15,580 nt of DNA, taken from the NCBI GenBank assembly GCA_903958285.1, contig CAJBSR010000585.1, positions 1 through 15,580 of the forward strand. The letters are read 5' to 3'. The DNA is from an uncultured Sphingomonadales bacterium. Lineage in GTDB: Bacteria > Pseudomonadota > Alphaproteobacteria > Sphingomonadales > Sphingomonadaceae. The notes beneath the pieces were generated by a model that saw nothing but the letters and a program-made list of their open reading frames with translations, made no database searches and had not been told where the DNA came from. Of this stretch, positions 7,924-14,601 are shown in pieces. The position numbers were made by a program, and so were the translations under genes. Positions within the stretch are counted from its first letter, which is position 1, and every line of letters starts with the position of its first letter.

Positions 7924-8346
7924 ATGATGCTGCGGATATCAAGCGAATTGCTGTCGCGCCTTCAGGTGCTTGCCGATGAAGACCGGGGGCGGGAAGTGTG
8001 CGGGTTGCTCTTGGGCGCAGGCACGGTGGTTGCCGATATTCGGCCAGCGGCCAATGTCGCCGCACGGCCGGAGACCCGCTTTGAAATTGATCCCGCCGTC
8101 CTGATTGCTGCGCATCGGGACGCACGGGCAGGTGGGCTGCAGGTCATCGGATGCTATCATTCGCACCCCGGCGGTCGTGCACAGCCTTCTGCCGAAGATG
8201 CACGACTGGCGGCACCGGATGGCCAATATTGGATCATCCTTGGCGCCGACGGCGTGATGGCGTGGCAGGCGGTGGCGCAGGGCGATGTGCACGACAGGTT
8301 CATTCCGGTTGCACTTGCCTCACCGGACTCCGTGGGCCAAAGGTGA
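7924..8346 (+). CDS. JAMM/Mov34 (JAB1/MPN) metallopeptidase, M67 family
   Basis: The 140-residue single-domain protein contains a complete JAMM zinc motif: E24 in REVCGLLLG, then H79 and H81 in CYHSHPGG, S89 and D92 in SAED, matching HxH-x7-S-x2-D. Prokaryotic members cleave isopeptide or peptide bonds, often releasing ubiquitin-like sulfur carriers; no such carrier protein is encoded nearby, so the substrate is unknown. The start is taken as the first of two tandem ATGs (7924, 7927), only 17 bases from the divergent rluD start codon. No Shine-Dalgarno sequence precedes it, and a TTG at 7916 is a theoretical alternative. A CAATAG box at 7908-7913 would suit a leaderless mRNA. It is followed 37 bases later by chpT, so it may head that operon. 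Confidence 0.88.
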   Translation: MMLRISSELLSRLQVLADEDRGREVCGLLLGAGTVVADIRPAANVAARPETRFEIDPAVLIAAHRDARAGGLQVIGCYHSHPGGRAQPSAEDARLAAPDGQYWIILGADGVMAWQAVAQGDVHDRFIPVALASPDSVGQR

Positions 8347-8383
8347 CCGCGCGCCGGTTTGCGGCCATTTTGAGGATATAAGA

Positions 8384-9025
8384 ATGAAGGTCGATGCCGT
8401 CGAATTTGCCAGCCTGCTCTGTTCGCGGCTGTGCCATGATCTGCTGAGCCCGGTCGGGTCGATCAACAACGGTATCGAACTTCTCGCCATCGAAACCGAT
8501 GAGGACATGCGCCAGCAATGTCTTGATCTTCTGGCGGATAGCGCGCGGACATCGGCCAATAAGCTGAAATTCTTCCGCCTCGCCTTTGGCGCTGCCGGCG
8601 GTTTTGGGGACAAGGTCGATGTGCGCGAGGCACAACAGGCCATCGAAGGTTTGTTCTCCAACAACAAGCGGCTTGAACTGGGCTGGATGGTCGCCGAACC
8701 GATGCTCGCCAAGCCGGCGATCAAGGTTCTCCTGAACCTCGCCATGATTGCAGGTGACACGCTCGTGCGCGGCGGCAAGCTTGATGTGGGCGCTGAAATC
8801 CATCTCGACCGCACGGAAATTGCAGTGCGGGCGACGAGTGACCGACTGATCTTGGATGACAATATCCGCAAGGCGCTGACCGGGGATTTGGCGGAGTCAG
8901 AGTTGACCCCGCGCGTTGCAGCTGCCTGGATGGCGCACCAGATCGCGACGCAATCAGGCGGAGAAATTCAGGTGTCGGAGCCCGATCAGCCATTTCTGCT
9001 GTTTGGCGCAACGCTGATCGGCTGA
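8384..9025 (+). CDS. chpT: ChpT-type histidine phosphotransferase
   Basis: The 213-residue protein begins with the ChpT dimerisation/histidine helix: FASLLCSRLCHDLLSPVGS, with phospho-accepting H18 in CHDL. This is followed by INNGIELL and KLKFFRLAFGAAGG, all conserved in ChpT. The rest forms a degenerate GHKL-like fold without the ATP-binding N and G boxes of true kinases. In Caulobacter ChpT passes phosphate from the hybrid kinase CckA to the cell-cycle regulators CtrA and CpdR; the same role is likely here by family knowledge. The start at 8384 is preceded by GAGGA (8372-8376) with a seven-base spacer; the longer open frame from 8285 overlaps the JAMM gene and is not needed. Its neighbours are a CheA-like kinase and a CheY-like regulator, which suggests extra partners. 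Confidence 0.93.
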   Translation: MKVDAVEFASLLCSRLCHDLLSPVGSINNGIELLAIETDEDMRQQCLDLLADSARTSANKLKFFRLAFGAAGGFGDKVDVREAQQAIEGLFSNNKRLELGWMVAEPMLAKPAIKVLLNLAMIAGDTLVRGGKLDVGAEIHLDRTEIAVRATSDRLILDDNIRKALTGDLAESELTPRVAAAWMAHQIATQSGGEIQVSEPDQPFLLFGATLIG

Positions 9026-9042
9026 AGCGGACACGTCAGCGC

Positions 9043-9066
9043 TTTCGGCTATGTCTTTGGCCGAAA
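9043..9066 (+). repeat. Small inverted repeat between chpT and the CheA-like gene
   Basis: TTTCGGC and GCCGAAA form a 7-bp stem around a ten-base loop, 17 bases after the chpT stop. No T-tract follows. It may be a weak RNA processing or attenuation element that lowers expression of the downstream kinase, or chance. Confidence 0.3.
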
Positions 9067-9112
9067 TTAACCGTCTTCGCCTAGAGGGTGCCGAGTAACT
9101 TGGGCATCTCGA

Positions 9113-10276
9113 ATGACGGATCTCTTTGGTGAATTCATAGCCGACCTGCGCGAGGGCTTTGAGCGCGCGGGGCCGCCGCTTGCCCGATGGGTCGACAACC
9201 CACAGGATCGCGCGGCGCTCGATGCTGTTTTTCGCTTCGTCCATACCGTGCGCGGAAACGCCGGTTTCCTAGATCTTGAACGCTTTGAACGGCTTTGCGA
9301 CGGCGCAGAGCGCGGGTTGGCGCAGGCACGCGACGGGCGGATTCCGGTCACGCCAGATTTTGTGGCCGGTGTCGCCGCTCTGGTTGAACGCCTCGGTGAT
9401 TTGGCCGATGCGGTGGAAGCCGGGGTCGGGTTGTCCGATGCGGATGAGCCGGACATGGTCCGCGCCATTGGCTTTGAACCCATTGATAAGCGGCGGGACG
9501 AAAAGCCGGGCCAAGGGCCGGTCCAGCGGCGCACCCGCACGGTCCGCATTCCGACCGAACAGTTTGAGCTGCTCACGACCAGCATGGAAGAGGTGGAGGC
9601 CGGGCAGCGCGAACTGCTGGAGTTGCTGTCGTTCGTTGAACCAAACAGCCCGATGCTGCCTGCCATTACCGAATTGTCGACCCGTATCGCCTCCATGGCC
9701 CGTGCGTTGACGGCGAGCAGCCAGCAGCCGGTTGACCGCATCTTCGCGGGGCTTGGCGCCATCGTTGCGCAAACGTCCGCGCGCTGCGGCAAGCAGGTCG
9801 AACTTGTGATTGATGGCGGCCACATCATGTTCGACCGGGAAGTGGTGGATGGGCTGCGCGATCCGCTGCTTCATGTTGTCCGCAATGCGCTGTCCCATGG
9901 CATTGAAACGCCTGCGGAGCGGCAACAATTGGGCAAGCCGGAGGCAGGCACAATCCATGTGTCAGCGGCGTTGGTGGGCGACCATCTGGTCCTCGCCATT
10001 TCGGATGACGGGTCAGGCGTTGATGAAGCCGCCCTGCGCACGGTGGGCCATGCCAACGGGCTGATCGGCCTGCCGATTGAAGCCATTCTTCAGTCCCCCG
10101 GGATTAGCACTGCGCAGGAGGTGACAGCGCTTTCGGGCCGCGGCGTTGGTTTGGATGCGGTGGCGCAAAGGCTCGATCTTTTGGGCGGCCAGGTCTCTTA
10201 CGACAGCAGGGCGGGGCAGGGGCTGACGGTCACGCTGCGCGCGCCATCGCGTCGAAAGGTCGTCCATGCCGCGTAG
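9113..10276 (+). CDS. CheA-like histidine kinase with Hpt, dimerisation and ATPase domains, no CheW domain
   Basis: The 387-residue protein has a reduced CheA layout. An N-terminal Hpt (P1) domain carries the phospho-histidine H44 in FRFVHTVRGNAGF. A short linker (about 115-140) stands where the P2 domain would be. A P3-like dimerisation helix starts at TVRIPTEQFELL (143-154). The P4 ATPase has the N box DPLLHVVRNALSHGIE (250-265), G1 DDGSG (298-302) and G2 SGRGVGLD (341-348). The protein ends right after the ATPase, so the CheW-like P5 domain that links CheA to chemoreceptor arrays is missing. It should autophosphorylate H44 and pass phosphate to a regulator, most simply the one encoded by the overlapping next gene. 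It has no transmembrane segment, so how it senses input is unknown. The ribosome binding site is weak. Confidence 0.88.
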   Translation: MTDLFGEFIADLREGFERAGPPLARWVDNPQDRAALDAVFRFVHTVRGNAGFLDLERFERLCDGAERGLAQARDGRIPVTPDFVAGVAALVERLGDLADAVEAGVGLSDADEPDMVRAIGFEPIDKRRDEKPGQGPVQRRTRTVRIPTEQFELLTTSMEEVEAGQRELLELLSFVEPNSPMLPAITELSTRIASMARALTASSQQPVDRIFAGLGAIVAQTSARCGKQVELVIDGGHIMFDREVVDGLRDPLLHVVRNALSHGIETPAERQQLGKPEAGTIHVSAALVGDHLVLAISDDGSGVDEAALRTVGHANGLIGLPIEAILQSPGISTAQEVTALSGRGVGLDAVAQRLDLLGGQVSYDSRAGQGLTVTLRAPSRRKVVHAA

Positions 10277-10634
10277 TGCCTTGATCGTTGATGACAGTCG
10301 GCTCATCCGCGCGATTGTGCGCAACATGCTGGAGCCGCTCGGCTTTGATGTGTCTGAAGCGGCCTCGGGGCGGGAGGCGTTGCTGCAATGCGACGCCAAA
10401 TCGCCCGCGCTGATTGTTCTCGATTGGTGGATGGAGGATATGAACGGGCCGGAGGTCGCCACGGCGATCCGCGCGCGGAAAGGCGCTCCGCAGCCCCGCA
10501 TTCTTTTATGCTCCACCGAAACGCGCCTGCGCGAAATCCGCCGGGCGATGCGGGCAGGAGCAGATTCCTATCTGCTGAAGCCGTTCGACAAGGATAAAAT
10601 GGCGCATCGGCTGCAAAGATTTGGTTTCCTCTGA
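10266..10634 (+). CDS. Single-domain CheY-like response regulator
   Basis: The 122-residue protein is one receiver domain with no output domain. The acidic pair D9-D10 (IVDDS), phospho-acceptor D53 in IVLDWWMED, S83/T84 in ILLCSTET and K105 in YLLKPF are all present. The loop after D53 reads WWMEDMNG: the proline usual in CheY (D-W-x-M-P) is replaced by E57. The start lies inside the end of the kinase gene (11-base overlap) with AAAGG six bases upstream, so the two are translationally coupled and very likely a cognate pair. By analogy such regulators act through protein contacts or as phosphate shuttles or sinks; the target is unknown. Confidence 0.92.
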   Translation: MPRSALIVDDSRLIRAIVRNMLEPLGFDVSEAASGREALLQCDAKSPALIVLDWWMEDMNGPEVATAIRARKGAPQPRILLCSTETRLREIRRAMRAGADSYLLKPFDKDKMAHRLQRFGFL

Positions 10635-10655
10635 CGGTCGCTCTATGGCCGATGT

Positions 10656-11552
10656 ATGACCGCGCAACCCCAACACAAGTTCGGAGGCTATGACGTCCTT
10701 GTCGCCATCGCGATGAACGTGATGTGGGGTCTGAATCTGATCGCAGTTAAGGTAGGCGTTGATCTCGTCCAGCCATTGACTGCCGCATGGTTGCGGCAGG
10801 TCATGGTGCTGCTCATCTGCCTGCCTGCGCTCCGGCTGATTGAAGGGCGGATGCGCGAATTGGTGACGCTTGGCCTGTTATCGGGCGCGCTGTTCTACAT
10901 CATCGTCAACATCTCGATGGCGGTCTCCACCAATGTCAGCGCGCTCGCCATTGCAGGGCAGCTTGGCGCGCCTTTCTCGCTCATCCTCGCGGTGATCTTT
11001 CTGGGAGAGCGCATCCACAAATATCGGATTGCGGGCATGACGCTTGCCTTTTTCGGCGTCGTGCTGGTCGTTTTTGATCCGCATGCCGTCGATGAACGCC
11101 TAGGCCTTGCGCTGACTGCGGTGGCAAGCCTTGTCTGGGCTATTTGCTCACTCATTCAGCGTCGGCTGATCGGGGTGCCGGTGTTGACCATCTATGCATG
11201 GGTCGGGCTGGTTGGCGCGGTCGTGCTGGGCCCGATTGCTTTTGTGGCAGAACCGGCCGCCTTTGCCAGTATTCCCGACTTGCCTTTGTCGACCTTTGGC
11301 TGGATCCTCTTTTCCGCGCTCGGCTCTACTGTTATCGGTCAGGGCGCTATGAGCATCCTGTTGCAACGCCACCCTGTCAGCACGGTCGTGCCGCTGACCC
11401 TGCCGACCCCCGTCATTTCGGTGGTGGCGGCGTCTTACTGGTTTGGCACCAAGATGACGCCGATGATGATCGCAGGCGGCGTTATCGTGTTGATCGGCGT
11501 TGCCATTGTGACCCTGCGCACGGCGCGCGCCGCTGAGCAGCGACAGGATTGA
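10656..11552 (+). CDS. EamA/DMT-superfamily inner-membrane transporter
   Basis: The 298-residue protein is hydrophobic throughout and shows the two tandem five-helix repeats of the drug/metabolite transporter superfamily. Typical sequences include NVMWGLNLIAVKVGVD in the first helix and LILAVIFLGERIHKYRIAGM at the end of the first repeat. The second repeat begins near LGLALTAVASLVWAICSLIQ. Family members export amino acids, metabolites or drugs; the substrate cannot be predicted. The start is 21 bases after the response regulator stop with a poor ribosome binding site. It is probably co-transcribed with the genes on either side, and the next gene starts two bases after its stop. Confidence 0.88.
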   Translation: MTAQPQHKFGGYDVLVAIAMNVMWGLNLIAVKVGVDLVQPLTAAWLRQVMVLLICLPALRLIEGRMRELVTLGLLSGALFYIIVNISMAVSTNVSALAIAGQLGAPFSLILAVIFLGERIHKYRIAGMTLAFFGVVLVVFDPHAVDERLGLALTAVASLVWAICSLIQRRLIGVPVLTIYAWVGLVGAVVLGPIAFVAEPAAFASIPDLPLSTFGWILFSALGSTVIGQGAMSILLQRHPVSTVVPLTLPTPVISVVAASYWFGTKMTPMMIAGGVIVLIGVAIVTLRTARAAEQRQD

Positions 11553-11554
11553 CC

Positions 11555-12241
11555 ATGGACTTCATCGACACGCCCTCGCCCAATTTTGATGCGCGTGCGC
11601 TCCCTGTGTCGATGGTGGTCCTGCATTATACCGGCATGATTGACGGCGCCTCAGCCATTGCCCGCCTTGCCGACCCGGAGGCGAAGGTCTCTGCGCATTA
11701 TGTTGTGGCCGAAGACGGGCAGGTCGTTCGCATGGTCGATGAAGCCCATCGCGCCTGGCATGCGGGGCGGTCCTGGTGGCGCGGCACAAGTGACATTAAC
11801 TCGGCGAGCATCGGGATTGAGATCGTCAATCCGGGGCATGAGTTCGGCTATCGTCCCTTCCCGGAAGCGCAGATCGACGCGGTCATTGAGCTGCTGGCGG
11901 GGATTATGGAACGCCACAGCATCACGCGCGGCAATGTTGTTGGCCATAGTGACGTGGCCCCTGCGCGAAAGGAAGACCCGGGCGAACTCTTCCCTTGGTA
12001 CCGCCTCGCGCGGCTGCGGCTGGCACTGCCAAGGCCGACCAAGAATCTGATGGACCCGCACTGGTCCGATGCAGGCTTCCTCCTCGCGCTGGAACGCTTT
12101 GGCTATGACGTCGCAGATGGCGTTGCGGCGGTCCGCGCTTTCCAGCGGCGATTCCGCCCTGAAATGATCGACGGGATTATCGACGGGGAATGCCGGGCGA
12201 TTTTGCTTGGGCTGCTGCTGCCGAAGCCGACGGGGGATTAA
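11555..12241 (+). CDS. N-acetylmuramoyl-L-alanine amidase (AmiD/AmpD-like, Amidase_2) with C-terminal PG-binding-like region
   Basis: The 228-residue protein has an Amidase_2 domain with all expected zinc and catalytic residues: H24 in VVLHYTG, E89 in SIGIEIVNPG, H131 in VVGHSDVAP, K139 and D141 in RKEDPGELFPW. The last 70 residues (GFLLALERFGYDV, AVRAFQRRFRP) resemble a degenerate peptidoglycan-binding helical domain. The enzyme splits the bond between MurNAc (or anhydroMurNAc) and the stem peptide. No signal peptide or lipobox is visible, which fits a cytoplasmic recycling enzyme in the manner of AmpD rather than outer-membrane AmiD. AGGA (11545-11548) lies six bases before the ATG; an in-frame TTG at 11549 would add two residues. 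Its start follows the transporter stop by two bases. Confidence 0.9.
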   Translation: MDFIDTPSPNFDARALPVSMVVLHYTGMIDGASAIARLADPEAKVSAHYVVAEDGQVVRMVDEAHRAWHAGRSWWRGTSDINSASIGIEIVNPGHEFGYRPFPEAQIDAVIELLAGIMERHSITRGNVVGHSDVAPARKEDPGELFPWYRLARLRLALPRPTKNLMDPHWSDAGFLLALERFGYDVADGVAAVRAFQRRFRPEMIDGIIDGECRAILLGLLLPKPTGD

Positions 12242-12318
12242 GCCCTTTCAAAGTAGGATTTCTTCTGATGTATCCTGACAGGCGGCGGGTGCCGCGTCTG
12301 ATTTGAGGAGGTGGCAGC

Positions 12319-13176
12319 ATGGCAATCCGGTTCGACATCATGCGCGACGGCAGAGACTATTGGGCAACAGCAGATGACGGCCCGCGCTTCTTTGTCGGTC
12401 GGCGCGTCAGCTATGAAGGGCGCGTTGGCCTCCACAATGTGTTCCCCGGCTCCTCCCTCCAGAAACTCGATTTCGATCCGAAGAATTACGCGGGTCAATT
12501 TGGCTTTTGGGTGGCGTTTATCAATCCGACAGCGGGGTGTGAGGGACGCAATTTCCTGACGCTCAACAGCTATGACCGCGCAGGATATACGTTTGGCTTT
12601 GGGCAATTTGCCGCGCATGTGCCGGATGGGGATTTTGTCCGCTGGTTCCGCGCCATGATCGCGCAGCCTGCGGCGGCGGACTATTTCCCCGACCTGTCCT
12701 TAGTCAATGGCCGCATCCATGGTGCGGATGGACCGCTGGAAACGGCAAGCTCAACGGCCGCGTTGATGGCCTATTTCAATCCGGCACCGGACAAGGTCGA
12801 CGACGCAGAAATATTGGCCGCAGCGCGGCTGATCCATTGGACGGCGAACCACAGGCCCGCACGTCTGGCGCAAATCACGCAGATGATCGCGAGCTTCCGG
12901 GACTATTTAGGGCGGGCGGACCGGCGGGGGCTGATCGATGGGCAGCGGGCGGCCCATTGTTGCGTGATCGCGGACCTGCTCCACCATGGCCGCGGCGGAC
13001 GCACGCTCTGGTCGTCGGTCGGAAAAGCCCTGGCTGCAAACGACCCGTTCGAGGCGCTCATCGCGATTGGCGGCACCCAATGGGCGGAGCGCAAGGCGAC
13101 GTTGCGTCGTCTGATCCTTGCCGACCCAAAGATGCAGGAACGGCGCTGGTCGGCATCGGCTAAGGATTTTGTCTGA
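12319..13176 (+). CDS. Unrecognised protein, possibly lysozyme-like
   Basis: I do not recognise this 285-residue protein with certainty. It has no signal peptide or membrane helix. The stretch GCEGRNFLTLNSYD followed by YTFGFGQFAAH (73-100) recalls lysozyme-like folds, in which a catalytic glutamate (here E75) precedes a glycine/glutamine-rich GFGQ loop. The N-terminal part has FVGRRVSYEGRVGLHNVFPG. The C-terminal half is alpha-helical and rich in alanine and arginine (about 165-285). The adjacent upstream gene is a peptidoglycan amidase, which supports a wall-related role, but this is inference. The start is well supported: GAGGAGG (12305-12311) seven bases before the ATG is among the strongest ribosome binding sites in the window. 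It ends four bases before the converging GGDEF gene stop. Confidence 0.75.
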   Translation: MAIRFDIMRDGRDYWATADDGPRFFVGRRVSYEGRVGLHNVFPGSSLQKLDFDPKNYAGQFGFWVAFINPTAGCEGRNFLTLNSYDRAGYTFGFGQFAAHVPDGDFVRWFRAMIAQPAAADYFPDLSLVNGRIHGADGPLETASSTAALMAYFNPAPDKVDDAEILAAARLIHWTANHRPARLAQITQMIASFRDYLGRADRRGLIDGQRAAHCCVIADLLHHGRGGRTLWSSVGKALAANDPFEALIAIGGTQWAERKATLRRLILADPKMQERRWSASAKDFV

Positions 13177-13180
13177 CGTT

Positions 13181-14059
13181 TCAGTTCGTCATCCGCACTG
13201 TGCCGCGGCCGGCCTGCTTGGCTTTGTAAAGCGCCTGATCTGCCTTGGCGAGCATGACGCCGATGTCGTAATCCGGGCCGATCGCGGCCACGCCGGCGGA
13301 GAAATTGACATAGCCGATGGGCCGGCCCGTCTGGCGGTCTACGATCCGCCGTTCGGCCAAGTCCTGCCGGGCATGCTCGGTCAAGTCACGGGCCTGCCGC
13401 GCCGTTTTTCCTTCGAACAATATGACGAACTCCGCGCCTTCGTGGCGGGAGACTTTGCCGCGATTGTCGATAAAATCATCGAGCACCGTGCCAATGAAGG
13501 TCAGCACACGGTCTCCAGTTGCCGGGCCGTGAATGTCGTTGATGACCTTGAAACTGTCGACGTCGCAAAAGGCGATGGCCAAAGGCGAGTTGTAAATGCG
13601 GGCGCGTTCGGCCGCGGACCCCAATTCGCGTTCAAAGGCGCGGCGGTTGTTCAGGCCGGTGAGTTGATCGGTTTCGGCGCGCGCCTTTTCCTGCTGCAAA
13701 TTGCCTTGCAGAAGCCCGACGGCTTCGCTCCTTGTGCGGAGTTCCTCCTCAACCTTGCGGGTCTTGTCGACCATTTCGCGCGTCAGGGTGAGGAGCTTGG
13801 AGAGGCTTTCAGCTGTCTTGTCAGGATCGGCCAGCGCAGCGGACCCTTCCTCGAGCGACGTGGTGAAACGGGCCGCGTCATCACCTGATTTTTGCATCAG
13901 ACCTTCTACAGCCCTTAGATGCTCTTCAACACTGGCAGCGATGGCTGATAGCTGTTCGGCCGACACACGGTCGGTCTCTGTTTTTTTGGCGTCATAGGCC
14001 AGATAGGCTTTGCGCGCGGACGTATCCTGCCCGCCGCCGAAGATTTTTTCCCAGAACAT
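13181..14059 (-). CDS. GGDEF-domain protein with degenerate signature (EGAEF)
   Basis: The 292-residue protein has a long helical, probably coiled-coil N-terminus (about 30-128) and a C-terminal GGDEF domain. The domain shows DQLTGLNNRRAFERE (131-145), the metal-binding aspartates in FCDVDSFKVIND (164-175) and the end motif ADQALYKAKQAGRG. Diguanylate cyclases make c-di-GMP from two GTP. Here the signature GG(D/E)EF reads EGAEF (207-211), preceded by SRH. The first glycine and the acidic third residue, which binds metal and substrate, are both replaced, and no RxxD inhibitory site is present. Cyclase activity is therefore doubtful; a nucleotide sensor or a scaffold is more likely. The ATG at 14059 has AGGTGG shortly upstream; an in-frame GTG at 14068 would add three residues. 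No signal peptide is visible. Confidence 0.88.
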   Translation of the reverse strand: MFWEKIFGGGQDTSARKAYLAYDAKKTETDRVSAEQLSAIAASVEEHLRAVEGLMQKSGDDAARFTTSLEEGSAALADPDKTAESLSKLLTLTREMVDKTRKVEEELRTRSEAVGLLQGNLQQEKARAETDQLTGLNNRRAFERELGSAAERARIYNSPLAIAFCDVDSFKVINDIHGPATGDRVLTFIGTVLDDFIDNRGKVSRHEGAEFVILFEGKTARQARDLTEHARQDLAERRIVDRQTGRPIGYVNFSAGVAAIGPDYDIGVMLAKADQALYKAKQAGRGTVRMTN

Positions 14060-14125
14060 CAGTCCCACCTATGTTCGAACTCAGGACAGTTAACGGCGCG
14101 GTGTTCTGTGACTTTAGCGCTGACA

Positions 14126-14154
14126 TTGCACCAAAGGCCCGACCCGCCTAAAGC
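14126..14154 (+). promoter_or_regulatory. Candidate rnpB promoter
   Basis: TTGCAC (14126-14131) and TAAAGC (14149-14154), separated by 17 bases, sit just before the predicted 5' end of the RNase P RNA. CTGACA at 14120 is an alternative -35. The match is modest and the call rests largely on position. Confidence 0.3.
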
Positions 14155-14161
14155 GCCTTTT

Positions 14162-14535
14162 GCCAGAGGGCCGGGCGGCCGCCGGTATGTCTTCGGACAT
14201 GCGGGAGGAAAGTCCGGGCTCCAGCGAGGATCGGTGCCGGATAACGTCCGGCGGGGGTGACCCCAGGGAAAGTGCCACAGAAAGCAAACCGCCGGTGCTT
14301 CGGCCCGGTCAGGTCGAAAGGGTGCGGTAAGAGCGCACCGCGCGTCCGGTAACGGAAGCGGCATGGTAAACCCCACCGGGAGCAAGACCGAATAGGGGCG
14401 GCATATGGGATTCCTCCTCCCCGTCGCCCGGGTTGGTTGCTTGAGCGTTCTGGTAACAGGACGCCTAGAGGAATGGTCGCCCATCCCCGGATTTCGGTCC
14501 GGGGTGGACAGAACCCGGCTTACAGGCCCTCTGGC
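14162..14535 (+). ncRNA. rnpB: RNase P RNA, bacterial type A
   Basis: This is the catalytic RNA that trims the 5' leader from pre-tRNAs. The ends pair as the P1 helix: GCCAGAGGGCC (14162-14172) with GGCCCTCTGGC (14525-14535), 11 bp. Conserved core elements appear in order: GAGGAAAGTCCGGGCT (14205-14220), the ACAGAAA stretch near 14277, GGTAAACCCCACCGGGAGCA followed by AGACCGAATAGGGG (about 14365-14399), and GGACAGAACCCGGCTTACAG near the 3' end. The length of about 374 bases fits. The exact ends may differ by a few bases because mature ends were inferred from P1 pairing. It lies alone between the divergent GGDEF gene and cobT. Confidence 0.96.
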
Positions 14536-14601
14536 ATTTCATTCCCATAGGTGAATGGTGGCTTTTCGCGGGCCACGTTCCTCGCTAACGCTGATCCTTC
14601 A

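Noticed and set aside
7907..8125. N-terminal extension of rluD by 73 codons
   Set aside because: It would overlap the JAMM gene on the other strand, and its residues do not resemble the RluD family; the ATG at 7906 has a ribosome binding site.
9064..9080. TTAACC half-site before the CheA-like gene, considered as a CtrA site because chpT is adjacent
   Set aside because: Only one half matches; the second TTAA is absent at the required distance.
13118..13888. 256-codon plus-strand open frame opposite the GGDEF gene
   Set aside because: It is an antisense shadow; the minus frame carries DxLTGLxNRR and other domain motifs.
14059..14484. 141-codon minus-strand open frame across rnpB
   Set aside because: The region folds and reads as RNase P RNA with conserved core sequences; the frame is incidental.
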